A stretch of DNA of 64,000 nucleotides from assembly GCA_025594325.1 (NCBI GenBank), contig JANHCV010000003.1:1984001-2048000 (forward strand). The letters run 5' to 3'. Origin of the DNA: Blastocladiella emersonii ATCC 22665 (taxonomy: Eukaryota > Blastocladiomycota > Blastocladiomycetes > Blastocladiales > Blastocladiaceae). Below are positions 8,938 through 18,927 of the stretch, one piece after another (within the stretch, counting starts at the first letter, position 1; every line of letters begins with the position of its first letter). Below the pieces are notes generated by a model. That model saw nothing but the letters and a program-made list of their open reading frames with translations, had not been told where the DNA came from and did no database searches. The position numbers and the translations under genes were made by a program.

Positions 8938-11182
8938 ATGACCGTCCTCAACGTCCTCGTCCTGGACGACTGCGGGACTCCGACCATCCCGACCACCTCC
9001 ACCGCCGGCAGCAATGCTGCGCCCACCGCGCCCACGACGGGCACCTCCTCGTACTCGTCCTTCGTCGGGTCGGACGAGGTCAACCTGTTCGTGATCACGT
9101 CCAAGGGCGGGCTGTCGGCGCAGGATAAGGCGCGCGCGCGGGCCTATGTCGAGCTCGACTCGCCGACCACGGACGGCACCGTCGAGCTGGTGGCGCGCGC
9201 GTGGCACGAGGAGTACACGCTTCACCGCATTTACACCAAGCAGGAGGACCTCGTCATCCGCGCCGCGTTCCTGCGCCAGATGTTCGGCATCCGCGAGGGC
9301 CTGCAGCCCGAGGCCGCCGTACGTTCTACTGCGTGCATTCCTCGCCGTGTGACTCGCGACTGATCTTGCACCTATCATCTAGATCGCGTTCCGCGACAAG
9401 ACCGTGATGAAGGACCTGGCCGTGGGCGCTGGCGTGGCGGTGCCCGACTACGCGCGGCTGCACTCGCCGACGTGCCTCATGTCGCTAGTCGACCGCGCGG
9501 GCCTGCCCGTGATCATCAAGCCGTCGCTCGGGTCGGCCAGCGTCGGCCTGCACGTCCTGCGCACGCGCGCCGAGCTGTCGTACTACCTGGCCAACGACTT
9601 TTTCGGGGGCGGCCGCATCGACGCGAGCGGCCGCGGCCAGATGGACGTGAGCGGCAGCGACGTGCTGGCCGAGGCCATGCTGGTCGACGCCCCCATGTAC
9701 CACGTCAACGGGCTCGCGACGCGCGGCAAGCTGACCCACGTCTGGGCGTTTGCCTACGAGGCGACCAACCTCGGGTTCACCAAGGGCAAGGCGTACGGCA
9801 ACGTCGGCGTCACGCCCGACGAGCCCATCTACCGCGACCTCGTCGGCGCCGCCGAGCGCGTCCTCGGCGCGTACGCGGCCGCCGGCATGATGCCCGACCG
9901 CCTCGCGTTCCACCTCGAGCTGTTCCACGTCACCAACCCCGCCCAGGCCGCGCGTACCCGCGGCGGTGGCAAGGCCGCCGAGACGCACTCGGACTTTGTC
10001 CTGTGCGAGATCGCCGCGCGCCGCCCCGGCGGGTCGATCGTGTCGCTCATGGAGAAGTCGCTCGGCCAGCCGTTCGCCGCGCTCGAGTTCCGCTACAACC
10101 TCGGGCTCCCGCTCACCCCCGTCACCGCCGCGGCCACGACCGGCAAGGGCAAGCAGCAGCCCGCCACGGCGCGCCCCAAATCCCCCACCCGCGCTGCCGC
10201 GCACGCTTCGGGCCTGGCGCACCCGCACCTTCGCGTGGCGGACCTGCTGATCCCGCACAAGCCGCACTCGCTGCTGGCCAAGATGCCGCACCCGGGCACG
10301 TTCCCGCTCGCCGACGCGGGCGTCACGTACCACCCGGTCGCAACTCCCTCGACGTCGCGCGTGTACACGACGTTCCAGGTCGGCACCCTCAACACGGTCG
10401 CGCGCTTCTCGCTGACGCACGCCAGCATGACGCGCGACACGGCCGTCGCCACGCTGCGCCAGGCCGAGGCGTGGTTCAACCGCAACGTCGAGTACATCTC
10501 CGTGACCCCCACCAGCACCACAACCGCGGCTTCGTCGGAGACGACGGCGCTCGCCAAGCAGCCCGCCGCCAGCAGCAACAAGCTGCCGTCGGCCGTGCGC
10601 CGCCGTGCGCACCGCACCTTCGCGCGCACGTCGCTCGCCGTCGTGCACGTCCCCGCGCGCCGCACCGCGGCCGCCGCCATTGTCGAGAAGACGCGCCGCC
10701 GCGTGTACGCGCGCCGCGCCGAGGGCATGGCGCTCGTCAAGTACTCGCCCGCGCGCGGCGCGGTTGCGCTGAGCCGCCGCCTTGCGTCGCGCGTGCTGAC
10801 GCCCGCCGCCGCGGGCAGCGTGACGCGCACGGCGAAGGGCGCGGGGCAGCTCGCGATCTTCCGCCGCACCCTCGGGCACACGCTCGTGCGCCGCGTGTGG
10901 ATGCGCAGTCGGTCGGTTGTCCCCGCAAATGCGGTGAAGACGCCCGCGGCGGCGGTACCGCTCATGTCGGCCGAGGCCACGGCCGCGCGCGCGCTGCACA
11001 ACAAGCAGGTCGCGGTGCGCACGGCGCCGCGCGGGCACGCAGCGAGCCACACCATCGTCAACAAGGTGGCCAAGAAGGTCGGCGCCAACACGGACCCGGC
11101 GACCGGGTGGTGGCAGGGCGGCAAGCGCGCGGTGCTCGTCGGTAAGGGCAAGGAGAGTGTGCGTCGCGCGAACGCAGTTTGA
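8938..11182 (+). CDS. ATP-grasp domain ligase with long basic C-terminal tail, 726 aa
   Basis: Exons 8938-9318 and 9383-11182 (GTACG...TAG intron, phase 0). Residues about 145-350 look like an ATP-grasp fold of the carboxylate-amine ligase type: a lead-in DYARLHSPT segment, PVIIKPSLGSASVG (the nucleotide-binding Lys strand and loop, about 168-181), FHLELFH (about 303) and CEIAARRPGGSI (about 335), where the acidic and Asn/Arg residues that bind Mg-ATP normally lie. The family joins a carboxylate to an amine or thiol via an acyl phosphate; the substrate cannot be read from sequence. From about residue 524 to the end the protein changes character and becomes extremely Arg/Ala-rich, with repeated RRR clusters, like a histone or RNA-binding tail. 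An internal Ser/Thr-rich linker precedes it. Confidence 0.8.
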
Positions 11183-11249
11183 GCAGTTGGAGAGAGGGAA
11201 TTGGTGATTGTATATACCGTGAGGGCAAAATTGGACAAAACTTGAGAAT

Positions 11250-12719
11250 CTAGACCGAGTTGCGCTTAGCGGGGGCGGGACGCGGGGCGTCCTCGGGCTT
11301 GGGCGCGATAGCAATGTCGCGCTCCGTGGCCGCCGCGGCCGGCGCAGGAGCAACCTCGGTGGCCGTGGCCTGGCCCGCCTCGGCGCTCTCCGCCGCCTCG
11401 GCCTCGGCCTCCTTCTCCTTCTTGCGCTTGTCGTGGCGGATCGCCCACGCGATGAGCGAGAGGCACAGCGAGACGCAGAGGATCACGATCCGGACCGTGG
11501 TGCGGTCCATGCCCGAGGACGTCGACGTCGAGACGGGGACGTTGATGCGCGGGACCGTCGGGATTCCGCCGCCGACGCCCGACTCAGTGCTGTTCGTCGT
11601 GCCACGCGTGGTGTTGGTCGTGAGCCCGTTCCACCCCTCGCCCGTGAGGATCGTGTCGGGCCAGACGCGCAGGGCCTTGCCGGAGCACGTCATGGAGCCC
11701 GAGCTGCAGATCCCGTACCGGCACTGCGCCGTGTTGGAGCACTTCTCGCCGGGCAGCTTGCCGGCGACAAACTTGCGGGTCTCCGGGTCGCACACCACGT
11801 GCGACACCATCCACTTGAGCGTGCCGTAGTCGCGCTCGACGTACGGCTTGTCGTTGCCGAGCGGCGACAGCGTGGTCGGGTTGCCGACGCCGAGCCCCGT
11901 GGCGGCGGACGACGAGCTGGTCGAGACCTTGGTCGCCACCTCGAAGAACGGCTGCCCCAGCACGCCGACCGCCGCGCTCGCGCTCAACATGCCCGGCGGC
12001 CGCGAGAACAGGTACATGGACTCCTTGGCGGCCTTGGGGAACCCGGCGCCGTCGTACGTGCTCGGGTCGCACGGCGTCCCGATCGGCGGCGTCGCCACGC
12101 ACACGCCGAGCTCGAGCCGCGGCATGACCGTTGGCACGTCGTTCGTCCCGACGGTTCCGACCGTCGCGGGCGTCACGAGCGGCATCCCCGGGCGCACGTC
12201 GCGCTCGTTCGGGACGGGCAGGCCGCGCAGGGCGATATGGTCGCGGAACTGGCGCAAGAAGTCGGTCGAGTACGTCTCCTCGGGGATCCCCGGCAGGTAC
12301 ACGCCGGCGTCGACGAGCGCGCGCGAGGCGAGCGGCAGGCACAGGGTGCCGGCGACGGCGGCCCACGCGTTGGCGCACTTGGCCTGCGCGCACATCTCGG
12401 TGGTCACGGCGTTCTCGGTGGTCGGCTCGGCCGCCGCGGACGGACACGACTCGCGCACGCACTGGTTGAGGCGCTCGCGCGCGCCGACGCTCGGCGCGCG
12501 GCACCCACGCGCGTTGCTGCCGGACCCGTCGGCGAGCGAGCCGTCCGCGTTCAGGTACGCCGAGCACAGCGACGTGATGAAGTTGCCCGCGGGGACTGGG
12601 AACAGCTCGGGCGCCGGCTCGCCGGCCGTCTTCTCCTTGTTGAGCCGGAACAGCGGGACCGGGACCACGGGCCGCGAGGCGCTGCTGCTGCTGCTGCCGG
12701 TGTTGCTGCTGCTGCTCAT
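11250..12719 (-). CDS. Cys-rich single-pass membrane protein, unknown function, 489 aa
   Basis: A single exon, convergent with the ATP-grasp gene (67 bp apart). Residues 1-400 hold about fifteen cysteines, including CRAPS..CVRESC, CAQAKCANAW and the CSNTAQCRYGICSSGSMTC cluster near 325-345, a spacing seen in extracellular disulphide-bonded domains. One hydrophobic helix (IVILCVSLCLSLIAWAI, about 408-424) is followed by a Lys/Arg stop-transfer and an acidic Glu/Ala tail. No signal peptide is evident at the Ser-rich amino end, so either the true start lies in an upstream exon I could not find or export is atypical. I do not recognise the family. Confidence 0.7.
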   Translation of the reverse strand: MSSSSNTGSSSSSASRPVVPVPLFRLNKEKTAGEPAPELFPVPAGNFITSLCSAYLNADGSLADGSGSNARGCRAPSVGARERLNQCVRESCPSAAAEPTTENAVTTEMCAQAKCANAWAAVAGTLCLPLASRALVDAGVYLPGIPEETYSTDFLRQFRDHIALRGLPVPNERDVRPGMPLVTPATVGTVGTNDVPTVMPRLELGVCVATPPIGTPCDPSTYDGAGFPKAAKESMYLFSRPPGMLSASAAVGVLGQPFFEVATKVSTSSSSAATGLGVGNPTTLSPLGNDKPYVERDYGTLKWMVSHVVCDPETRKFVAGKLPGEKCSNTAQCRYGICSSGSMTCSGKALRVWPDTILTGEGWNGLTTNTTRGTTNSTESGVGGGIPTVPRINVPVSTSTSSGMDRTTVRIVILCVSLCLSLIAWAIRHDKRKKEKEAEAEAAESAEAGQATATEVAPAPAAAATERDIAIAPKPEDAPRPAPAKRNSV

Positions 12720-13094
12720 CTTGGTCTTGATCGTCTAATGGTATCTCTATGGTGATCCGGGCGAGAGCGCGGCGCCGGCCGGCGGTTTTTGAAGTACACG
12801 GACAACAATCCCCCGGATCCAGGTGCCCAGAGTCACGTCGGGCCACGTCATTCGGGCGGGGGCGCCGCCCTGTGGCAGGCCGCGGGCGCACTCGTGGGCA
12901 GGCACACTGGATCGGACTTGGCGTTTCATCGTGTTTCAGAGTTTGTCCGCGCCATCATCAAAGTGTATCGGTCGGTCACGCGAGACGTGTCCGTGATGGG
13001 AACACTGATCTCGAGTCGAGATTCTCGACGCGCGGCGCCACGATTCAGCCCAGGCACACGCAAACGGTGAATTAATAGTCTCAATCCCAGCGCG
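12720..13094. other. Intergenic between two minus-strand genes
   Basis: This 375-bp spacer serves as promoter for the Cys-rich membrane protein and 3' flank of the receptor gene. It is locally less GC-rich toward 13070. No gene or repeat is visible. Confidence 0.5.
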
Positions 13095-16000
13095 TCATGA
13101 GGTCGATCCCGTCGACGACGTCCCCAGCAGCTCGTGAGGCGGCGCAACCGCGGTGCTCAGCACCATGTCGCCGCCGCCCGCGGCCGTCATGCGCCGGTTG
13201 AAGTTGAAGCTGAGCCGGCCCTCGCGCGAGGTGCGGCTCGAGTTGGACTTGATCCCGACGGCGCTCGACCCGGACGCGGCGCTGCCGACCGCGTCGACGG
13301 AGCTGCGCTCGGACCGGCCGAACGTCGACTCGAGGTCCGCGACCCAGTCGTCGGCCTCCTGCGGCGACTTGGTCTGCACCAGGTAGCTCGTGCCCGCGAG
13401 GCGCAGCATGAAGCAGCCCGCGGGGATGTCGTCCGAGAAGGTCGACGGGTCGATGCGCGCGGCCGAGATGCGCCGCGTGTGTAGCTCGCCGGACGCGTCC
13501 TACACGATGCATTTGTCAGTTGCTGGATCGCCGCCGCATGAGTACGAGCGAGTGTGCCTTCTCGGTCGGGTACGTGATCTGCAGCGAGAACACGGGCTCA
13601 TGGAGCAGCGCGATATTGATCTCGCGCCACCGCCGCGCGAGCCCGCCCATCTGCTTCATGGCGAAGTGCGCGCCGAGCCGGACCACGACCTTGCCGACGT
13701 AAAACTTCTTGGTCTCGAACAAATTCCCGCTTCCGCCGACGAGCTTGGCCGCGTCCTCGAACATCTTGGTGACGCTGCCGGGCTCCTGCTCGCCGATATT
13801 CGACTGCGCGCCGGCGTTCGTCTGGAAGAACGACTTGGCGCCGCCGCCGCCCGCACCACCGCCACCACCGCCCGACCCGCCGCCGTGCATCGACCCGGGC
13901 GCCGACCCTGCGGAAACGGCCGAGGCGCGGATCCGGACAAGCGCCTCGTAGACGGGGCGGCCAACGAGGACGAGGAGCACCGAGACGGTCGCGAACAGGA
14001 TCCCGACGGCGCGCACGATGAGCGTGACGCGGAGGTCGACGGCGGAGAGCAGGGACACGGGGACGACCACGGCGCACGCGCCCGCCATGCAGTACGCGGC
14101 GACCGCGATGAGTTTGGATTCGTTGTAGGTCGTCGCGACGCGCCGCACCTTGTACGCGAGCCAGCACGTCGCGAGGACCATGCCCGCGTGGTACAGAGCG
14201 AGGATCACGGTCGCGGCCGTGGCGCCGGGGCCCGTGGACGTCGAGCCGCACACGTTGCCGAACGTGTCGATGGACAGGTTCACGCGCTCAGCGCGCGGGC
14301 CCGTCGTCACGTCCCAGATGATGAGCAGGACCAGGTCGATGGCGGTCATGGTCACGACGGACAGGAGGAGTTTGCTGTTGCGGATCGACATGGAGATCAT
14401 CGACTTGTTGCCTAGCCCACGATCGCCGGTTAGCCGTGCCAGCTGCACGAAGAGAGCCCGCGGAGCGTACCGAAGAGGAGGTAAATCCGCGCCGTCTTAG
14501 CGATGATCGACGACAGCGCGATACATGTGCCGAGGGCGAGGAGGTAGATGTGGGCCTCGCATACGCTGGTCGAGATGGGCAGGACCTCGGTGAACACGGA
14601 GCACGTCACGAGCGCGGCGCCGATCGAGATGAGCGTCAGGAACGGCGGCGACGCCGACTTGATGGCAATGTGGCCGCCGAAGCGCGTCACGAGGCCCGCG
14701 AGTGCGCCGGCCACGGCGAGCACGATCGCGCACAGCACCGCGATGACGATGCCGATCGGGTGGCCGAGGTCGACCTGATTGATAAGCTTGACTGGGAGGT
14801 GTGCGAGCGGTTAGTGCGTGTGCGAGGTGAGTGAAAACGCGGGAGAACGTACTGTAACCCGGCGGCGGCGACGGGATCCACGACCCCCACAGCATCTCGT
14901 TGTCCTTGATCCACTGGCACGCGACCTCGGGGACCGTGACGCCGGGCGTCGACGACGCGTTGAGGAGGTTGTTGACGTCGAGGTCGCGGAAGTAGATGGT
15001 CTTGAGGTAGATGCCGACCGACGGGTTGGTGCGCGACAGCGACGAGGACGCGATCTTGATGAGCTGGTCCGAGTCCCAGTCACACGTCAGCGAGCTGCCG
15101 TTCGTGCCGACCTTGGGCAGATCGAACGTGTCGAAGCATGTGGACGTGTACTCGGGCAGGTGCACCATGGCGAGCTCGGCCGAAGCGGGCAGGACCTCGG
15201 GCCGCCAGTAGTACAGCAGGCACGCCGTGTTGCCCTGGGCCGCGCACGCGAACGCCTTGGGCACGAGCTGGTCGCCGAGGTATACGATGACGAGCTTGAG
15301 GTTCATGGTGATAATCCGCTGCTCGTTGAGGCCCTCCGAGTAGCCCGGGTCGACGTGCTATTTGATGCAGAGTCAGTAAGTCGCCTGAGCTGTCGTAGAG
15401 CAGCGATCGTACCCAGAACTCCTTGCACGTCGAGAACAGCTCGCCCTGGCACTGTGGCGGGACGAACATGCCGTTGCGGCAGTACGGGTACAGGGCCTGG
15501 TCGCACAGCCACGTTCCGTCGGCGTTCTTAGCCGTCGGCGTGGTCCCCGCGGGCGGCAGCAGCGCGAGCACCTCGGGCCGCGTGAACGACTTCCACGAGT
15601 CGAAGATGAGGTCGGGGAACCGCTCCGTGACCTTGCGGTTGATGAACCACGCGATACGGCCGGCGTACCCGACCATACCGAGGTCCTCGACCGTGCCCTT
15701 GTTCACGACAAAGTTCTGGTGCTCGGCGAGCGAGAACTTGGTCCAGATCTCGACGTTGGCGCGGTTCTTGCTCGCGCCCGCGCGAGGGTACGACCCGCGC
15801 GAGCCCGGGTGCTCGTACAGCACCGTGCTGACGCCCATCACGTCCTTGAGCAGCGTCGCCGCGACGTACGTCGTGAGGTTGGCGCTACAGGGCTCGGTGC
15901 CGTGAGCCAGGCGAAACGGCAGGTCCCGGAGGGCTTGCGTACCTAGCCCACGCGCCGTACTCGAACTCGACATCGTGCAACCGGCTGACGAAGACCTTGC

Positions 16001-16169
16001 CCGGGTCGGCGGCAGCCTGCGCGAGCGGCTCGGTCCAGCCGTACTTGTCGGTCCGTGCCCGTGTCAGGCACGACGGCAGGGTGCGGACGAGCTGGGCGTC
16101 GGCCGCCGGGGCCGAAGCGATCAGGGCCAGCCAGGCGGCCGCGAGGAGCACGCCTAATTGTAGATGCAT
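13095..16169 (-). CDS. Class C (GABA-B-like) GPCR with periplasmic-binding-type ectodomain and PH-like tail, 931 aa
   Basis: Six exons: 16169-15943, 15884-15413, 15357-14853, 14791-14471, 14411-13546 and 13499-13095. All junctions keep frame. Residues 1-25 are a signal peptide. Residues about 28-400 resemble a type II solute-binding domain of the glycine-betaine (OpuAC) kind: VAATLLKDVMGVSTV, the VEIWTKFS segment, VEDLGMVGYAGRIAWFI and the FPDLIFDSWKSF region. Seven hydrophobic helices lie at about 410-665. The TM3 region has the Cys after TM2 and IIAKTARIYLLFG, the class C signature region. The tail is Gly-rich, then has a PH-like fold crossing the last intron (FYVGKVVVRLG, RRWREINIALL, GCFMLRLAGTSYLVQ, EADDWVADLES). 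Likely a plasma-membrane chemosensor; the ligand is unknown. Three tandem CACGTG boxes lie upstream. Confidence 0.85.
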
Positions 16170-16635
16170 TGCAGTCGCTTAACTTGCGGATCGTGATCAA
16201 GGAGAGCCCGCGCGCGCGCCATGCGCCCCTTAACCCGGCGACGCGAATCCGGCATCGGCCCGATGCGGCTCGCGCGCACGGTGTGACGCGTTCCACAGTC
16301 TCCCACCTGGCGGCGCCTCGCGCGCTATGTGGCCGTGCGCAATCTCCGGTGTGGCCTGACACTTGCCGTGCTGTGCGACAAACGCGCCATCTCCACGGGC
16401 GCGCGCGCGCTGTCTCCCGACGCGACGCGCCGCGTCGCCGAAGGTGTCTCGCACACCTGGCGTGACGCCACGTGCCCTCGGTCGACGCGTTTCGATATCA
16501 CGTGCGGGTGTCTCACACGTGCGGGTGTCTCACACGTGCGCGTGCCTCACACGCGCGCATGCGGGCGCGCCGCGCCGCTGTCCCACAAGGCCAAGGCGGG
16601 CGCGCGTTCTATTGAAACCAGGCCCCGTCAGATGG
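16170..16635. other. Receptor promoter region up to the transposon
   Basis: No gene is supported here. Reading away from the receptor ATG it holds CG-rich runs, an isolated CACGTG (16469-16474), an ACGCGT (16485-16490), the tandem 17-bp CACGTG repeat (16499-16549), and then the target duplication of the Mutator-like element. Confidence 0.5.
16499..16549. promoter_or_regulatory. Three tandem 17-bp units, each starting with an E-box (CACGTG)
   Basis: Units at 16499-16515, 16516-16532 and 16533-16549. The first two are identical (CACGTGCGGGTGTCTCA) and the third differs at two bases. A fourth degenerate partial unit follows. Each begins with the palindrome CACGTG bound by bHLH factors (Pho4/Cbf1/USF type). 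The array sits 330-380 bp upstream of the receptor start, so it may be a regulatory array for that gene. That role is inferred. Confidence 0.5.
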
Positions 16636-16644
16636 TGTGCCTAG
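16636..16644. repeat. Left copy of 9-bp target-site duplication
   Basis: TGTGCCTAG, identical to 18586-18594. Neighbouring bases on both sides differ, so the duplication is exactly 9 bp, the length typical of Mutator-like elements. Confidence 0.85.
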
Positions 16645-16738
16645 GGAGGCGGTTATTCTGCCCCCCAGTCGGTTATTCTGCCCCCCTCGGCTATTCTGCC
16701 CCCCAGGTTATTCTGCCGTCCAGACGCGGTCACATGAT
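16645..16738 (+). repeat. Left terminal inverted repeat of the MULE
   Basis: It carries four subterminal motif copies at 16651-16666, 16671-16686, 16689-16704 and 16706-16721 (17-20 bp spacing) and ends with GGTCACATGAT. It pairs with 18492-18585 in inverted orientation; the outermost 10 bases are less conserved. Confidence 0.8.
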
Positions 16739-16979
16739 AAAAAAACGCGTGAAATGACCCAGCTCAACTCCGCGCACCACAACCAACTCCCTCGAAAAAA
16801 TGTGGCACGCTGCACGCACCGAAAAAAAAAGGTGACCGCTTCCCGCGTGAAATTTCCAACCAAAAAAAATTATTACGCGGATTCCTAGTGCCGTCGGCGC
16901 GACCGTCTTGACGCGTCGCTCACCACGCGTCGCGTCAAAGCAGATCGGACAAACACTGAGCGCGGCCGATCAAGGAGAC

Positions 16980-18270
16980 CAGCATGTCGAGGGCATGAAC
17001 GGCCTCCTCAAGCGGTTCGGCCTCGACACCAACACTCGCTTGATGGGGGTCGACAGTGCGGTCGGCCGCGAGCTCGTTCGCGAAGCGGATCAGGCCAACA
17101 AGATGGAGGCCGTGTACCGCAATAATTTGGGTCGCTCGTTCAGCGACCTCAATGCGGACCTACGCGCCATTGCCAGGGCAATCGCGCAAAACTGCACTCC
17201 AAACGTCGCTAACGCGCTCTTAAGTAGTCTGCAAAACGTGCACAACTGCACTCCAGTGCGGCTGCAGGAGCGCGATCTCGCGGAAATGCCGTAAGACCAG
17301 TTCCGCGAGCTCGCCAACAACGAGTGCGCCCGATCGGTATGGCGGGTGGGCCTTCGGCGGTCGTCGCGCGAGCTGTACTACCTCATTGTCTTCAACGACG
17401 GCGCGATTCTCTGCTCGTGTCGCGTCGGCGTGACACATCCATGCGATCACGCGTTCGCCGTGATGTATCACGCCGGGGACGTGTGGTTCACGCTCAGCAT
17501 GATTGATGACGCCTACCTCATGGCCAAGGGCAAGAGCCTGGTCGACCGCGACTTCATTTTTCCTAGCGAACACGGCAGTCTGGGCAAGAACAGCAACGGC
17601 GGCGAAGTGCTGCCGCCCGAGCCTGTAGGTCCGGATTTCGGGCAGCTGATCCGCGAGCACATGCGGCCGACTACGCCCAGAGCTCTCGAGGAGGATCTCG
17701 ACGCGGCCGACGCAGACGTCCTTGTGCTTGACAAGGACGAGTACGACGGCGAGCTCCCGCCGGACGACGACGAGGAGCCTGGCCCAGCTGCAGGGAAGGG
17801 CAAGGCTCCCGCGGCGCGGCAGCCGGTGCAAGGACGAGCGGACAGCCTTCCTGACGTTCGCAACCCGCCCAGAAAGTACGGGAGCAACCGCGGCCGACCG
17901 CCGAAATCTCCTCCTCGTCCCGCAAGTTGCCCAAAAGACTTTGCAACGCAAGGTACGATTGGTCGCCGCGTTTGAAGAACGTTCGGATCTCACCATCTGG
18001 CGTGTAGCGAAGCGGAAGAGCTCCGCCAAGGCGAACTCGGGCCCCGCGCGCAAGCGCGCACGGCGCGGTACAGTCGAGTCAGCAAACGCAACTGATTCGA
18101 GAACTGCGGTCACGACTGCGGAGCTCGCGACCTTGTCGTCAACGACTGCCGCGCGCTCGACCGCCGCGACCGCCACGGCGACCACCACGACCACGCCCGC
18201 GGCGATCGCGAACGCGCCCATGACGTCCGGCGCGCGCGCGCTCCAGGAGCTGCTCAAAAAGAAGCACTAG
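16980..18270 (+). pseudogene. MULE transposase remnant with SWIM zinc finger
   Basis: The readable frame begins near 16908 and gives an end-of-DDE-domain-like stretch (HVEGMNGLLKRFGLDTNTRL, about 16982-17041). It then meets a TAA at 17292-17294 and continues in the same frame through a SWIM motif CSC...HPCDH (about 17413-17451), an acidic linker and basic clusters, to a stop at 17973. A second frame carries the final basic stretch (RKSSAKANSGPARKRARRG to KKKH) to 18270, implying a frameshift or an unrecognised intron. The amino-terminal catalytic part is absent. The TAA could be read as part of a GTAAGA intron donor, but the sequence after it continues the domain without a gap, so a nonsense mutation is simpler. 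Confidence 0.75.
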
Positions 18271-18491
18271 AGTTGGATAAGAGCAAGAAATGTTGAGCCT
18301 GTCGACCCGTTGAATATAGACGCTTCCGTTTTTCATTTGGCAGCGACATCGCTTCGCGTGAGCTTTTCATTCAGCATTTTTCATCACGTTGCATGAACTC
18401 TTTTTTATGTGTGTGATTTTTTGCGGAGTCAGTACAAGTCGACGGGGCCGTGAGAACGGCGGCCGGCCGCGGGAAATCGACGCGTCGCGAT

Positions 18492-18585
18492 ATCATGTGA
18501 CCGTGGCTTGGGGGCAGAATAGCCGAGGGGGCAGAATAGCTGCGGGGGGCAGAATAACCGGCTGGGGGGCAGAATAGGAATCGCC
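18492..18585 (-). repeat. Right terminal inverted repeat of the MULE
   Basis: Inverted copy of 16645-16738 with four G-run motifs at 18510-18523, 18527-18540, 18544-18559 and 18564-18579. On this strand the four runs of five to six G, spaced 11-14 bases apart, could form a G-quadruplex. Confidence 0.8.
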
Positions 18586-18594
18586 TGTGCCTAG
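18586..18594. repeat. Right copy of 9-bp target-site duplication
   Basis: TGTGCCTAG, identical to 16636-16644. Confidence 0.85.
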
Positions 18595-18927
18595 ACCCTG
18601 CAGCCCGCTGACTGGACCAGTTAGTTCCAACCCCAGTAGATGCCGTTGCACGCTCGGCGTTGGTTGACGTTTTGTTGACCTCAGCGGTCGACACGGCTTC
18701 ACTTTTCTCGCTTTTAACTGAAGCGGTCGGTTGTGCATTACGTGGATTAATCTTTCATTGACGACTAGCACGCGGATGTCCGTGCGCGGCAGCGCCGCAT
18801 GTCGAGTTGAGACGAATCGTGAGCGGGAGCAGCGTAACCCGAGCCCGTGCCAGGACTCGCATCCAAAAACAGTGTACAGAGAGCAGTAAATGTGGGGTGA
18901 TATAAGCAAAGTGCGCACACGCGAAAC
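18595..18927. other. Intergenic between the MULE and the carrier gene
   Basis: This moderately AT-rich spacer (333 bp) is downstream of the mitochondrial carrier gene. I see no gene, tRNA or repeat. Confidence 0.5.

Larger units (their letters stand above)
16645..18585 (+). mobile_element. Mutator-like (MULE) DNA transposon, internally deleted and decayed, 1941 bp
   Basis: The element is bounded by 9-bp direct repeats TGTGCCTAG and has 94-bp inverted ends (16645-16738 and 18492-18585). Each end carries four spaced copies of a GGTTATTCTGCCCCCC-type motif and an inner GGTCACATGAT. Inside is a transposase remnant with a SWIM zinc finger, the C-terminal module of many MULE transposases. The catalytic DDE core is missing apart from its last part, and the frame has an in-frame stop and a shift. 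The interior is more AT-rich than neighbouring genes, with A-runs near 16738-16870. Nine-base duplication, long inverted ends and the SWIM module together place it in the Mutator superfamily. It lies between the receptor and the glutamate-carrier genes and breaks neither coding region. Confidence 0.85.

Noticed and set aside
9485-11353. 622-aa minus-strand open frame opposite the ATP-grasp gene
   Set aside because: Antisense shadow; no motifs, and the plus strand carries the ATP-grasp signatures.
16645-16738. Spaced C-run repeats as a CRISPR array
   Set aside because: Repeats are short, spacers are only a few bases, an inverted copy exists 1.8 kb away with a target duplication, and the genome is eukaryotic.
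17285-17345. GTAAGA at 17291 as an intron donor in the transposase
   Set aside because: Sequence after the TAA continues the domain in the same frame with no gap, so a nonsense mutation in a decayed element is simpler.
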